This document shows, one piece after another, positions 21,492 through 34,343 of a stretch of DNA of 64,000 nt (the first letter of the stretch is position 1; each line of letters starts with the position of its first letter). This DNA is from Vesta saturnalis (taxonomy: Eukaryota; Arthropoda; Insecta; Coleoptera; Lampyridae), in the NCBI GenBank assembly GCA_036346205.1, contig JARFJB010000902.1, positions 2,365,501 through 2,429,500 of the forward strand, written 5' to 3'. The notes beneath the pieces are model-generated. The model ran no database searches. It had not been told where the DNA came from and was given only the letters and a program-made list of their open reading frames with translations. The translations under genes and the position numbers were made by a program.

Positions 21492-22392
21492 AATTCAGAA
21501 GACATTGATACGGTAACTTTCGATGGCAACAAAATTTAAAATGCAAGGGCTGGGTGGCTCAGTACAAGTAGGCAAACATTGGGGGTGAGCTAGTAAATCT
21601 ATGTAACGGTATAAACGGGTGGTAGAACGGGATTACAGATAAAATTGGCCTTTTTGCCTCGACTAGTCAGCGTATGGGTGTGGGTACGATGTTGATAAAT
21701 TTTGCACATCCAGAACAGTAAATTGTACGTAAGTCAAAATAGGGGATGAAGACGTAATCAGATCGGTTAAGGGCGCCAGAATGTTTGGTAGTCAAAATAA
21801 GGGACGTCGTGCCAAAATTACGTGTACATAGTGTGTCTACACATACAAAAAACATACGCTTACCTACCCGCAATCAATCCCAGGTGTCCTCGACAACAGC
21901 TCAAGAAACCACCTGAAATCGGGCTTCAAAATAGCACTACACGCTTGACAAACAAAAGCGTGATAAACACTCAATAAAGTTACGTTACTACACCTCAGTA
22001 TAAATAATTCGGTTTTATATTATAATCAAAACAAAACAAAAAATCACCTTTGTTGAATGCACTCTAAATGAATTAATACTCAACTAAAAATCAAATAAAA
22101 CACTAAATATCATTAACGCTATTACTCAATAAAAAAAAACTCACTTCGTTACGTTAAAATTTACGCTTCTAAATTACAGGTAAAAAATTGCAAAAAAAAC
22201 TTTTATGTAACACAAAAGGGTTTTCACAGAATTAAAACAATTTATAAAACCTAAACAAAGCTATAATAAAATAAAAAAATAATATAAATGTAAGCATACG
22301 ATAATGCGTATAAACGAAAAATACAAATGCTTAAAGGGCGACAGAATGTCTGGCCAGGATCCTGCGTAACGCCGTTCTGGATTGATCTATAG

Positions 22393-22469
<77 letters not shown>

Positions 22470-24886
22470 CGTGGATTATTTACCCACACTACTATAGGGT
22501 CAAGTGCCCTTTAATACTAAAATAAAAAAAAAGTGTGAAGGCGGAGGGTCAGAATTATGATTATTTACAACAACTAAACCAAAACAACAACTTAATTTAA
22601 AAAAAAAGGTACACGACTCCGCTTTCAAACCTTCGTTAACAAAAAAAACAATTCGAGGTACACACACAAGAAATCTTGAAAACATTCAATAAAACACAAT
22701 GTTTATACTACCTTAATATCTAAATTAGCACCTCCTCTGTGTTACAACAATCGAAAATAAACCAGGTGTTCAATTACTGCTATAACGGATACGGTATCTC
22801 CCTGCTCTGACACAAAATGATGAATGAAAATGTTGTATATTATTCTTTTGTAAACAACCGATTCCTTGATTGAATCGCGGTAAAATGTTACTGCATTAAT
22901 TAAAAACTTCTTTTAAAATAATAATTTGTGCGCTCAACTTGCTTGTTAACTTTTATCTCTTAAATAGTTTTAATAATACTAACAATCCAAAAGGTTATTA
23001 ACTTTATTTAAATAAAAGTAATTTTAATATACTGCGAAAGTTTTTTTATATTTCAACACGCTTTGTACGGCAATTAAGTGGCACTTCAAGAACGTTAATT
23101 TAATAAATCCGCAAAAGCGACAAAAACCAAAGAGGTCACAGAAGCACTAATATAACACGACGATGATCTCTAGGTAACTTGATTACGTAAAATCGAAATC
23201 GGCACTAGGTCTATTCCTTTGGTGATTGAAGAATTTTAATTAAAATTCCTGCACAGGTTTTCTTCAGAAAGTAGATAACTACCCTTACAACACAAAAGTT
23301 CGTTAGTTAAACACCAAAAGGTCCAATATATCAACGTCCTAAACCACCCCTTAAACCGTAACAACAAACGTCACAGTACTACTACTCGAGAGCACGGTCA
23401 GATTCAGAATCCCAAATCATTACCAAAAATCCATCTTGGATTTTGAATCCCACCACTCACAAAAAATCTCATTTAATTTAGTTCCACCAATCAAGAAACG
23501 GAAGGAGAAGATTTGATATCCCTACACACAAACTTCGTTTCCCATCGTAAAGGCTCGACAAATTTCAAAACTCCAAACGTCAGTAGAATCAACGTGAAAA
23601 GTATCTCCGTATTTTTCTTTAAGTTCAAGCAGTTAGTCCCACATTCTACCTCTATGACTTAAAACCAACATACTCAGTATTAAGCTGAACCACAACAATT
23701 ACTCGACTTCATGTCGCCAGCATGACATCAAACACATATAAATCTACATTCTTTCTTTAAGTTACTTAATTTTACAAAATTTTCTATAATTTTTAAGGAA
23801 ATCAAACGAAATAAACGTTATTTAAACTTATATACAAATAATACGTTACTCAACATTCAATAAACGGGGAATAATAAAGAAAACAATCTAAATTACGGAA
23901 TAGTAATTCACAAACAAAACAAACTTAAGCTCGAAACACACCTTCCTTAAAGGTCGCAACACACGTAAAACAAATTTATCCATAAAACTCAACTTGACAA
24001 CAAAAATTTGACGGTAAATCGCTAGAAAATCGTAATCCTATCACATCTAGAATTTTAAGTATGATGTTGAGTAATTGAGTAAAGAATAGTTAAGAGAATG
24101 GACGCTACGTATTTCATGGGTAGTTGTCGTTATAGTTATAGCTTCTAGTTCGAAATACGAAGAACTAATAGCTTATAGGTGAGTGACAAATAAGTAAGCA
24201 AAATGGGGTTAATTATATTATAATTGACTTCAAAATAAATGGTAATATGCATATATAAATTCGACAAATAAGAGGGGTACCCGTAGGGGTAGATTGTAAT
24301 ACAAAGGTTAAGTTAAATATTGAGTTAATAAAACAAGAATGATTGAATCCAATTTACCTTATATGAACCTTTAAGCAAAATGTGCAAAATCAGTTACGTA
24401 ACCGTTCCAAGATATTCAGGATTCGGTTTACTCGAGGTGAGCAAACGATTAAGTACATCAATAATCTTACCTGAATAACTATCCTTCGGTGTCGTTTCCT
24501 TGTGCAAGTAACGTTAGCCGAAGCAATACGAGCTAGATGAAAAAAAAAACAATAACAAATCGAACCATAAGCAATAGGTTGGTCCGAGAAATGAATACGT
24601 TAATTACTTAATGATTATCGACAGGTTCGAATACTGAAATTAATACAATAAATTATGTTTGAATTGGCAAGCAAGTAGTTCAAGATAAATGTGATTTACA
24701 AATTTAGTAACAATTCAAGCTTAAGAATATGAATTTAGAATAGAAATAAATAGGCAAATAGTTACAGTTAGATTTTGAAATATAAGTTATGACGGTACAG
24801 TATAGATGGCGCCAAACGCAATCTTTGAACTTAAGGAAGTAAAATGAGAATTTACTAAAATGAATAATTTCGGCGGGGCAAGTTAC
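21492..24886. other. AT-rich stretch, no gene; two related short motifs and a TA repeat
   Basis: No coding sequence was recognised. The motif ttaagggcgccagaatgt (21768) recurs as ttaaagggcgacagaatgt near 22333. On the minus strand these read like LTR end plus primer-binding site (tggcgccc). No LTR pair or pol gene was found. A (TA)n repeat occupies 22395-22462. Confidence 0.4.
22395..22462. repeat. (TA)n microsatellite
   Basis: About 33 nearly uninterrupted ta units. Confidence 0.95.
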
Positions 24887-25221
24887 TTAACCCTCTGGTA
24901 GGCGCTACAAAGATTTTTGAACAAGTAGTCGCTGCGTGTATTTTGTACACTGTGGAATTGAATAGACATCTAACTTATTTCCCAAGGTTTAATTTCTTGT
25001 TTCTTTTGTGATAATTCCTGTCTACCGCCTAATGCAATATAAGTAAAAGTATACAACAAATTTTACAAAATATATTTCAGCCATTTTTTATATAACTAAC
25101 AAAAATAATCTACAAAATAATCAGTTACCCCTAAATGTTATAAAATGTCTTTGAAAGTAATATTATAAGTATTATTCAAAAATAATAAATCACAATAAAA
25201 CCAAACATAATCATAACCCTT

Positions 25222-26926
25222 TTATGGGCTATCTTCTTGTTCTGGTTGTTCTTGACAGGCCTGGCATGTATGTACAGTGATGACATGTTCCTTACACGCC
25301 AATTTGTGGCACAGATTACACCTTATGGTAGTCACCCTATTTTTCTTCCATCCACAAAAGGAACATTTTCCTCTTATCGCTGCCGTTTCTCCTTTATTAG
25401 TATCTTCTTGATTTTTGTATTTGCACAAATATTGTTTCACGTCACATGGCAGGTTTGGGATTTTAGCTCTCATTTGTAGATGTGGCTTCATCAGCAACAG
25501 AGCTAAATTTTTTAGAAAAATTCTTCGCCTATTATTGTCCTTATTTTCCGGAAATAAAAGGTTGTATACTATATTAAAATTTAGCCCTGCCATATTCAAA
25601 ATTTGAAAAAATACAAGGGGCCATCTTCTTGTTCTTCTTTGGACTGTGTAATTGGCACACTTTTGATCCACACTATCTATTCCCCCTTTAGTCGGGTTGT
25701 AAAATAGGACGATATAGGGCTTTGAAGTATTTCGATCTACTAAATCCTCACTGTCAGTATGCATAGTCGACAGCAAGAGGGAAGCTTTATTCTTTTTGTT
25801 GCTGAAAGAAACCAGTGTTACATCGTCTTGGAATGCAAATATCGATGATGGAACGGGCCTACTTTTATTGGGCTGAAGTTCAATCGGAATCTCCATTTTA
25901 TTTTTTTTTATCGTACCGACTAGTGCGATTTTTCGCTTCAGTAATTCTTTAGCTAAAGGATAACTGGTGTACCAGTTATCACACGTCAGGTTTCTATTTT
26001 TCCCTTTATATGGATCAACTAACCTGAACACTACCTCAGAAGGAGTATTTGATTGCGCGTATGGGCCATCAGGTTGTTTACCACAGTACAATTCCAGATT
26101 GGCAACATAAAATGTCTTTGAGTCGCATAACGCGAACATTTTTAGACCATATTTGGCCTGTTTATTGGGAATGTACTGGATAAAGCTACACCTTGCCCCT
26201 GTATGGTATTAACATCTCATCGACAGTCATATATTCACCCAGAACGTAATTATTTCTAATTGGAGTAAGTTTATCTGTTTGCCTTCTTTCTTCCCTGCTG
26301 GCTTTGTCATCAAAACGAATTGCTGAAAGCAAAAATAAAAATCTCTTGGCGCTCATACAAGCTCTAGAAATTATGTTGCCTGTATCGGCGTGCCAAACTT
26401 CGCGGAAGTCGGTATGGCTCTGTTTTTTAAGTCCCAAGGAATATAAGGTCCCTACAAATGCTAACATTTCTTCCATTGTAGCTTCTTTGGCATCCCTAAT
26501 TCTGGCAAATGCTTCTTGTTTTTGTCTAATGAATATATTTGTACATCTTAAAATTTCTTCTAACATTGCAGGTGTAATAAATTTGATAAACACTGTCTGT
26601 GGATTTATTATTTCTTGTCGGTTTAGCAAAGGGCGAGGAAAAATTTTTACCACGTTTTTATGAGCATGTTTTGCGAACTTACTTTTGCGGGATGTTTCCT
26701 CACACAGTTTCAGTATCTTTACCAAAAAACATAGTCCTCTGGTTGGTGGTTTATTGAGCTGTATTATTTCGCTGTAGCTGTCTTCCGCTTCCTCCTCCGA
26801 ACTCGTATCATGTTCACTTACAGCAATATTTTCATATGAAGCATCGTCATCAGAACCTCCAACGATTTCCTCCTCTGACTCCTCGGCAATCGCCTGCGCA
26901 ATAAGTTCCAGTTCTTCCTGTGTCAA
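25222..26926 (-). pseudogene. piggyBac transposase with a single frameshift
   Basis: The first frame (26926-26186) has an acidic N-terminus (EESEEEIVGGSDDDASYEN) and the DDE domain start, including RTTF-like FITPAMLEEILRCTNIF and ending GEYMTVDEMLIPYRG (first catalytic Asp). The second frame (from about 26185, listed from 26139) continues through IPNKQAKYGLKMFALCDS, LTCDNWYTSYPLAKELL (second Asp) and KGGIDSVDQKCANY (third Asp). It ends in the cysteine-rich domain CSFCGWKKNRVTTIRCNLCH, which reads the terminal repeats. The break is one extra A in ggggcaaggtg near 26188-26192. No ATG precedes TTG at 26926 in frame; an upstream stop is close, so the start may lie in a separate 5' exon. All three catalytic Asp are present. 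Confidence 0.9.
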
Positions 26927-26956
26927 CTTATTTGGATTTTAATATGAATCCGGTCC

Positions 26957-27031
26957 CTAAAATGCATAATTAATTAAAATAGTGACAAATTTTCAAACAC
27001 CTTATGTATAAAAAATAAAAAAAATACTTAC
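26957..27031 (-). other. Possible 5' intron of the piggyBac gene that splits the start codon
   Basis: On the minus strand attaaccat|gtaagtatt is a strong donor and tgcattttag|ggaccgg an acceptor. Splicing would create accATGgac in a good initiation context, about 30 bases upstream of the family N-terminus (NPNKLTQEEL). The joined frame is off by one base from that N-terminus, so either an indel has occurred or the intron is spurious. Confidence 0.3.
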
Positions 27032-27265
27032 ATGGTTAATCGCTATGTGTATTAAGTACACGGTCAATGTATTTATCCGCTATCAACTGTAACAAATTCT
27101 GCACAAGAAACCCACGCTACCTGAAATTGAACTGAACATCAAGAGAAATGATGACTTTGGGGTTACATAGCACGGCCAGTGGGGGGATACACTTTAGAAC
27201 AATAATACAGCCGTCTGAAAAGCCACAGTGTACTTTTTACACTATAGCGCCTACTTAAGGGTTAA

Positions 27266-28199
27266 TAGTTGAATAGTAAATTATTAGCAATCTTGAGGTG
27301 AAAGGACTGCAGTTTTACTGGTTGTAGTTCGTTGAAATTGAATTTCTTCGGTCGATGGAAAATTAAGATGGCAGCGGCGTTGTTGGATGATAACGGCGTT
27401 TGATGACGTAGCGAAGTAGTAGACAAGTAGATAAAACACGTAGTAAAACGCTACGGAAGAGAATGGGGCATTAGGTGACGAAATTATACAAAAAGAAGTA
27501 CTGACCTTGTAAGCTGGTAGCCATAAGCGTATAAGTAGATATTAAGAAAACAACACTCTTGAATGCTTTAAAGACGTAAATATCACGTTAATTAAGTGAC
27601 GATAACTAGCATAAGGTTCAGGCACAAAACTATTTGGTCGTTGAACGATACATCCGGAAATATCCGTTTTTATAAGAAAATCGCGTCAAACGAATAGCGG
27701 TTCAAGTGAGTAGCGAATTAACAATTTTCTAGGCACACTAACGGCAGGAAACAAAAACTAAAAAAAAAAACGGAAACAAGTTCGAGGCTAACGAACACAA
27801 TTGCACCAATAGGAATTAAGTAAAATGTATTTGTACGCCATCCGACGATAAAAGTAAAGACGAGTGATTCCATAGAGTAGAGATTATAGAAATGTAACCA
27901 ATTTCTATAAGAGAACATAACAACATTTAAAATTTCTCAGGAATTAAAATGTCACCATCTTAAACCAAATCAAAAGAACGCTCAAATTGAACTTTGTATT
28001 GGTTATCATACAAATAAAAAAGAATTACGATTATGGAAATATCAAATGACGATATGAGTGAAAAAGCAATAAACGTTAAATGATTAGACGAAGCTAACTA
28101 ATGTTACAGCATGAGCAATAAATGTAATAGTTGTGTTCACTGTCATTCCTATTCAAAAATAATGTTCGAGTTACGTGCAAGATGTTAATTAAACTCTTA
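27266..28199. other. AT-rich stretch, nothing recognised
   Basis: No coding or mobile-element signature was seen to the right of the piggyBac. Confidence 0.5.
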
Positions 28200-28365
28200 A
28201 AGGTTTCACAATAGAAGCAAAAATAATTTCGCTTTTAAAAGATGCTTGTTCAAAGTAAGATGATGGATTTTTACAAAGATATTTTTCTAACGAACCATCC
28301 ACAACCATGATTACATGTAATTTGTCTGCGCCATAAAAAAATATTCTTGGTTCCCTCTGAAGCCA
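28200..28365 (-). pseudogene. Possible C-terminal relic of a mariner transposase
   Basis: A minus-strand frame reads WLQREPRIFFYGADKLHVIM, then VVDGSLEKYLCKNPSSYFEQ. Its order, W-L-x3-P-x2-FF-x-G-x2-KL followed by a G-x-EK pattern, resembles the tail of classical mariner transposases. No upstream part is preserved. The match is by eye and could be chance. Confidence 0.3.
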
Positions 28366-30295
28366 CCGGAGTGTAGAGACATTATTTACAAAAATCCTTT
28401 CTTTAAAAATACATATATAAAAATTGCCTAATTATTTATATAAATTATTCATTCGTAAGACAATTTGCGCTTCAATTTATAAATTCAGTTTAGGCAAGTA
28501 CTATAACCATTTTTCCAAACAAATTGCTTCAGGCACCATAAAATTTATACTTAGCTTTTGCGTGACTCGTTTTGTTAAGTAAGTAATTTGTTTTTATGTG
28601 AATTCTGTTCTAAATAAGTAAATACCGAGCAACAAGATTATAAACTTAATTTATAAATTTTCGATTTTGTTAATTTTTGTGGATTCTTCCACTTTTTCTC
28701 TATTGCAAATGCAATGAAGCAAATGTTCGAATTTTACGCTAGATTGTACACTGAATTAAATTTTAAAACAAAAGTATCGAGCTTTAAAGCTCAATTGCTA
28801 TAAATTTAAAATTTAAAACCCACAAATATGCTAGACTGGGTTTTCTATTATATAAAGAGGAAATTTTCGTTAGATGTTAAAAAAAATCACGGCATTTTCA
28901 TTTTATTTTACGGTTATCTTTTCATGAATATCTAATAAGATCCTTTTTTATAGAATGACTGCTATTACTTAACACAAATAGCGAAGGAGGGTAAAAGTTT
29001 GCAGATAAACTTGTATTTTACAGCACAAAATAATTTTGGCAGACGTAACTGTCAAAAATTTCTAATTGTGTTACATCGTATCTAATGGAGCATGTTGACG
29101 TAGATAAAGCTGTGTTAGGGGTTTGATAAGTATGTAATCTTGTTGTACATTAAGACTTTTGTGCTGGTCAAAATTACAACTTTGTAGTTATCATTCCAAC
29201 GTACGCTCTAATAATACAATACAAGGATTAATACCCTCAGATTAATTCTGATCCTAGTCCCTGAACAAGCTGCAAGACAATGAAAACGCAATTGTATTGT
29301 TCACTATAAATGTATAATTTACGTACACGTATAATTTTAAAACATAAAATTATTCATAACGCCATTAAACATGTTTTCAATACTCCCCCCTAACCTTGCT
29401 AACTCTTTCACTTTTTGTTAACTAATGAAAATGCTCGCACGTTTTAGTATGTCAGATGAATTAATTGAATTTCAAATACTAATTCCCCTGTTACTTTTAA
29501 CATTTTAGTATGAATTCTCATCATTTTACGTATGACTGAATATTTTTTAAGGGAGGCAAATTAAGCGTTTATTTATTATTAATTCAGTGTGTCGAAAAAT
29601 TATGCTGAGCTAAACTAAAAACAAATGACATTTTCAACAGGTCGCTTAAATTTATAATTTTTTTACTTCCACTTGATTGATTGCATTTACTAATGCATGC
29701 AAGTGTCGATATTAACAAGAAATTGTGCTATGGTTACATAAGTGTATCAATAAGTGATAAATACAGTATTATAATTTCATATTCAGTATTATTAAGATTC
29801 ACCCCAAAAAATACATTAACGTGTACGTGCATAAGATTTGGCAGTACATTAATTGAAAGCATTTCTGTTTTTTGATGTATAAGATTTACGTATATTATCA
29901 GCAAAACACATCGTTATAAAAGTATGCAAATAACATAGTCTGGTGGTTAACACACGCAGCGTGGGATGCCAATAACGTGATGGACAAAGTAGCAATAGTA
30001 ACCACATTAAACTTGAGCGCCACCCTTTTGATGTATACCCTATAAAACCGGGTATTGATAGATATGAAGGTAGAAGTAGAAACAGAAGGCTATGAACAGT
30101 ACTTATTTTAAAATAAAATTATTCAATATTTAATTAACGGAACAAATTTATGAAGGGGATATAGTGTTTACGCAAGGTCCTGCATCTTGGCTCCCGTCCT
30201 CTACTAGATCTAAATGATTTATGTTACAAAAATTATAAAAATGGAGCAATAAAATGCTTGCAAGACAGCACATTTTAAAAATATTTTCACAAATA
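28366..30295. other. AT-rich stretch; possible promoter/LTR at 30030-30130
   Basis: No gene is recognised. Near 30037-30060 a TATA-like cctataaaaccgg is followed within 80 bp by an aataaa signal, as in an LTR. No second LTR was found. Confidence 0.4.
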
Positions 30296-31434
30296 CAGGG
30301 TAGCCCATAAGCCCATGACAACATAAACTTATATGTTGGAACACCCTATACTGGGTGTGTCACGGTCACCGTCTATTGGAATATCTCAGGAAGTAATGCG
30401 ATTTGATGTTTAAAAATTCACACAACGGGGTTTTAGGATACGCCCTCTTCAGATGAATGGCGACCTTATACGACTTCTGGTTATACCGGAAGTAAATGTT
30501 AACTTTCTTATTTTAAATAGAACATCCTGTATATTATTAAATTTTTGGATTCTACGCAAAATTCTAAACATATTTTGTGTTTAATGTCCTATACCTAACT
30601 CTCACCGTTTTTGACATTTACATTTTTATGTCAAACATGACGTTTGCAGGTTCTAAAATAATTATCGATTTTTCTTATACTGAAACCTTTGTTATTTAAT
30701 TGGGGTCGGATTCCTTTTTGAATAGGACATCCTTTAATCGATGTTTTATAATATTCTGATAACTATTGATACAGGGTGCTCAAAAAATAAGACCGAAAAT
30801 AAAATCGAAAAAACTAGCAAAAGTCAATTTTTTCAAATAGAAACCCCTTATTTTTATAATTTTATCTTATTTAGCATTAAAAATAAGGGTAAGTTTGCGT
30901 AAGGTTGTCTATTCCGAAAATTTGTAGTTTTCGAAATATTACCAATTTAATATTTTTATTTGGCGATTTTGCTACGGATTTTAAGTTCAATTATTCTCAG
31001 TTGGTTATGACGGCGTTGAAAAACAATTAAACGCTAAAGAGTTGTATGTAGCTGTCAGTTACCATTTGAAAATTATTAATGATCAACGTTTTGATTAGTT
31101 TAAGCACGAATAAAACTGTTCAAAAATTGAAAACAATACGTTTTCAAATGCCGACGTTTTCAATTTATTACTTATTCATGGTCAGTGCAACAGAATTATA
31201 AGTGGAACCTGCAGAGTTTTCAATGAAAGATTCCGCATTTGACGCCAATGAACAGAAGAAAATTTAGAAACATTATGATGAACCATCTCAATTATGGAAC
31301 AATTAATGCAGAAAGAATTTTACCCAGGCTAATAACGTCAAGCGTATATAACATAATCAATGTGTTGACATATTTAATTTAATTTTATAAGATAATAAAC
31401 ACAAGTAATAATTAAACTAATTAAATAAAATAAT
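30296..31434. repeat. Cluster of mariner-type terminus-like motifs
   Basis: Three terminus-like motifs occur in the same orientation: tacagggtagcccataag (30295), tatactgggtgtgtcacgg (30345) and tacagggtgctcaaaaaa (30772). Inverted forms (aacaccctata near 30340, aacatcctgtatatt near 30520) lie among them. They are probably left ends of nested elements to which the relics at 31435-32734 belong. A possible partner end, gactaccctatattt, lies near 33224. Confidence 0.45.
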
Positions 31435-32040
31435 TTAGTCTAACTGTTCAATATGACCTCCATTGACTCGTAAACACTTTTGAATCTTACTCATAATAGC
31501 TTTTGTAGTAGCGTTTGCTATTTCAGCTGGTTCAAGTTGGTCGAAAGTTCTTCTTATTCGAGCTTCCATTGAATCGATGGGTGTAGAGTGTATCCTTTTC
31601 TTTACCGTTCCCCAAAGATTAAAATCTAAGAACGTCTGGTCTGGGGACCTTGGTTCTAATCGTCCAATCCATCTATCTTCAAACATATCATGTAACTTAT
31701 GGTCTATCACATTTCCACAATGTGGCGGGGCGCCGTCTAGTTGATACCAACAATCTCTTATTTTATCCAAAGGCAGATTATCAACAAAGTCTGTAACAAC
31801 TGTTTGTAAAGTGGCCAAGTATCTTTCGGTATTTAACGTTACTTCATAAATATGATCGTGTACTTGATCATACATAAGTAAAGAAAATACATTTACAATA
31901 AATTTCTGTTGAAAATTTTCTCCCGAATGACATGAGGATTTTCATTGGCCCAGAAATGAGAATTGTGTCTATTAAAAATTCTTTCTCTTGTGAATTTTTA
32001 TTCGTATGTCCATATAATTTTGCCTAAAAATTCCGGATCT
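31435..32040 (-). pseudogene. Mariner-like transposase relic B (C-terminal two thirds)
   Basis: The piece starts abruptly near EDPEFLGKIIWTYE. The first catalytic Asp (TDE) is Tyr here. It continues IFNRHNSHFWANENPH, YEVTLNTERYLATLQT, DCWYQLDGAPPHCGNVIDH (second Asp), RWIGRLEPRSPDQTFLDFNL (third Asp) and ends KIQKCLRVNGGHIEQLD. From 31875 down the frame is open; upstream there are a stop and frameshifts. It directly follows relic A, which already contains a third-Asp motif, so these are two different transposases joined. Confidence 0.8.
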
Positions 32041-32074
32041 TCTTGTGTTCGTACCTACATCATTTCACATAATT

Positions 32075-32734
32075 CCCCAACTTGAATAGTCTACGGCATT
32101 GAAATCAGGAGACTTGGATGGCCATGTATACGGCCCACCACGTCTGATCGACCTATTTCCATGAGTGGCGTTGAGATGTTGGCGGACAGCAACTGATAAA
32201 TGGGGTGATCCCCATAGCGCTGAAAGTACATCGCGTTGATATTAACATGGCCAAAATATTTCGCAAAAAGTACACTGCACCTGTTGATGGACCATCAATG
32301 AAATGGGGACCAATTAGATACCCGTCCATTACCCCAATCCACACATTTACTGAGAATCTGTACTATGAACGAGATTCGCAAATCGCAAGTGGATTTTCTT
32401 GAGACCAAATGTGTGAGTTACGCGAGTTATTTATTCCATTTCACGTAAATTGGGCTTCGTCCGAAAATAGTATCCTGTATAATAAGAAATCATGATTAGC
32501 AATCCATCTTGCAAATTTCAGTCGTTGAATTTCATCTCCGAGGTGCAATAGTTGGACTTGGATATGACAAGGATACAAATCATTATTTCTTAAAACTCTG
32601 CTTCCTCTTTTTTGGCTAACTCCTAATTGTCTACTAACTTTTCGGGTACTTATTTTTGGATCTTCCATATCAAGTATTTCGTCTTCTTGTAATCGATTTA
32701 CGTCGTGTTCTGATTTAGATTGAGGAAGTGCCAT
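32075..32734 (-). pseudogene. Mariner-like transposase relic A (nearly full length, broken)
   Basis: The frame 32734-32441 contains EDPKISTRKVSRQLGVSQ (helix-turn-helix), DLYPCHIQVQLLH and ILFSDEAQFT (first Asp). After a TGA in place of Arg the protein continues NGINNSRNSHIWSQENP and FSVNVWIGVMDGYLIGPHF. Frameshifts damage the second-Asp region. SVAVRQHLNATHGN and GGPYTWPSKSPDFNAVDY (third Asp) are still legible near 32100. It shares the strand and orientation of relic B immediately downstream. Confidence 0.8.
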
Positions 32735-33561
32735 TTTTTGTTAGGTAATTAAATTCAGTTCCGAATGTTTTGTGATTTGGAATTCGACGTTCCGAAAATC
32801 TTCTTTCGTGTTCCCTAGCGGCAGTTCTACAATTTCCATCACAAAATCCATAAACAAACACAATATCTACTTCTTGGTCTAAGAATATTCATAATTTACA
32901 ATTTCAATCACCCCAAATTATTTACTCACGAACCGCCACTGGTCGTATACAATATGGTCCAAAACGTGAATCGTAGATTGTTAATACACTTAATTTTGTT
33001 AATGTATCCTTAAACAGTTTAATTTAAAATTATCTAATGCGTGCATGTGCACTATTTCAATCTAGTTACGAACTGCAGAAGACGTAAGTTCTAAAGAGAA
33101 ACGCAATCATACGTAACATTCTCATTCACAAATACCATTTGCAATAAACAATTTATTAAAATGATTGTCTAATATCATTGGGGCTATCATACACAACATG
33201 AATTTTCTCGAAATTTTCTAATGGACTACCCTATATTTTTCATCGGCATGGGATAGCTTGTTTGGTACTCTTATCAATTCTATTAAGCATTCCCTATACC
33301 CACACCTACTCGTTTTTTAGTTAAATTCGTCTTTATCCGAAAATACTTATTGTTAATCAAAATTAGGTGTAAAAATTATATCTTTTGAAGGGAATACCTG
33401 TATATTTTATTCCTATTGGGTGCAGAAGTACGCAACATCTTTTATATTTGTAATTATACTGATATGTTTCAAAGTTTCAGAGCTATTCATCAACCGCTGT
33501 TATTAGACATAGATTCCAAATATTAATAATACCATTTACAACATATTTTAATATTTAAATG

Positions 33562-33565
<4 letters not shown>
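32735..33565. other. AT-rich stretch, probably remains of transposon ends
   Basis: No gene was recognised. A terminus-like gactaccctata lies near 33224. Confidence 0.4.

Positions 33566-33613
<48 letters not shown>
33566..33613. repeat. (TA)n microsatellite at the left of the long-TIR element
   Basis: Continues on the far side of the element at 35937-35970, so the element lies inside one TA tract. Confidence 0.95.
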
Positions 33614-33619
<6 letters not shown>

Positions 33620-34213
33620 GAGTCATTAGTGCGCCGTCGTAAGATCCTGGCTTTATTATTAAAAATAAAAAAAAAGTTATAGCGCCGATCTATATCAGAC
33701 AGCAAAAATAGTTACATCCCTATAGGGTGTTCTATAATTGCAGGACCGGACTCAGATTTGTTTTGTTAAATGGAACCCTATATTTATTTAATTTTATTAT
33801 TATTTGTCTTGTTGAATGCTAAAAAAACGGTACTTCGTTTTTAAATTTATTTTGTGGCGTTGCCAAGTTAGAGTATTTTTTCTTTAAAAAAGTGAAAATT
33901 TGTACCTTTACTTAAATTGTCCTGAAGACTTTAATATTAACAGTAGAACTGTAAGGTTTGGCAGATGGGTAAACAAGACCTTGCTCTATCTTTTGACTTT
34001 CATACTTCCTGATTATACCATACTGGGTGTTTACAAAATATGGTCAATTTTTGCAAATTTGAAATGACCTTAACTTTTGTTTTTTAAATGGAACACCCTG
34101 TGTTTTATCATGTCATCGTGTTCTGTTTTTAATTCTCTTACTTTTTTATTAAGCACGTAATATACCTAACGTTACGCGTTCTCGAAGTATTTAAGATTTG
34201 TTGCAAAATTAAT
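33614..34213. repeat. Left long TIR, family 1 copy 1
   Basis: Runs from agggtgagtcattag to gttgcaaaattaat. It carries internal terminus-like motifs: tatagggtgttc near 33722, actgggtgttta near 34023 and aatggaacaccctgtg near 34087. Confidence 0.9.
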
Positions 34214-34343
34214 AAAATAATCATGACTTTTGCTTTGAATATTTACAAATCGTAAATTTCTTGTTGACAATATGGTCCAATAAACACTAATGAACAAAGG
34301 TTTACTTCTTATTCGAGTTTTTAAAATCATAATTTTATAATAT

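Larger units (their letters stand above)
24891..27261 (-). mobile_element. piggyBac element, 2371 bp, nearly intact
   Basis: It is bounded by TTAA on both sides (24887-24890 and 27262-27265). The ends are inverted: ccctctggtaggcgctaca on the left and, reading inward from the right, cccttaagtaggcgctata. The single transposase gene lies on the minus strand and fills most of the element. Good end conservation, an exact target duplication and only one obvious frame break suggest recent activity. Confidence 0.92.
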
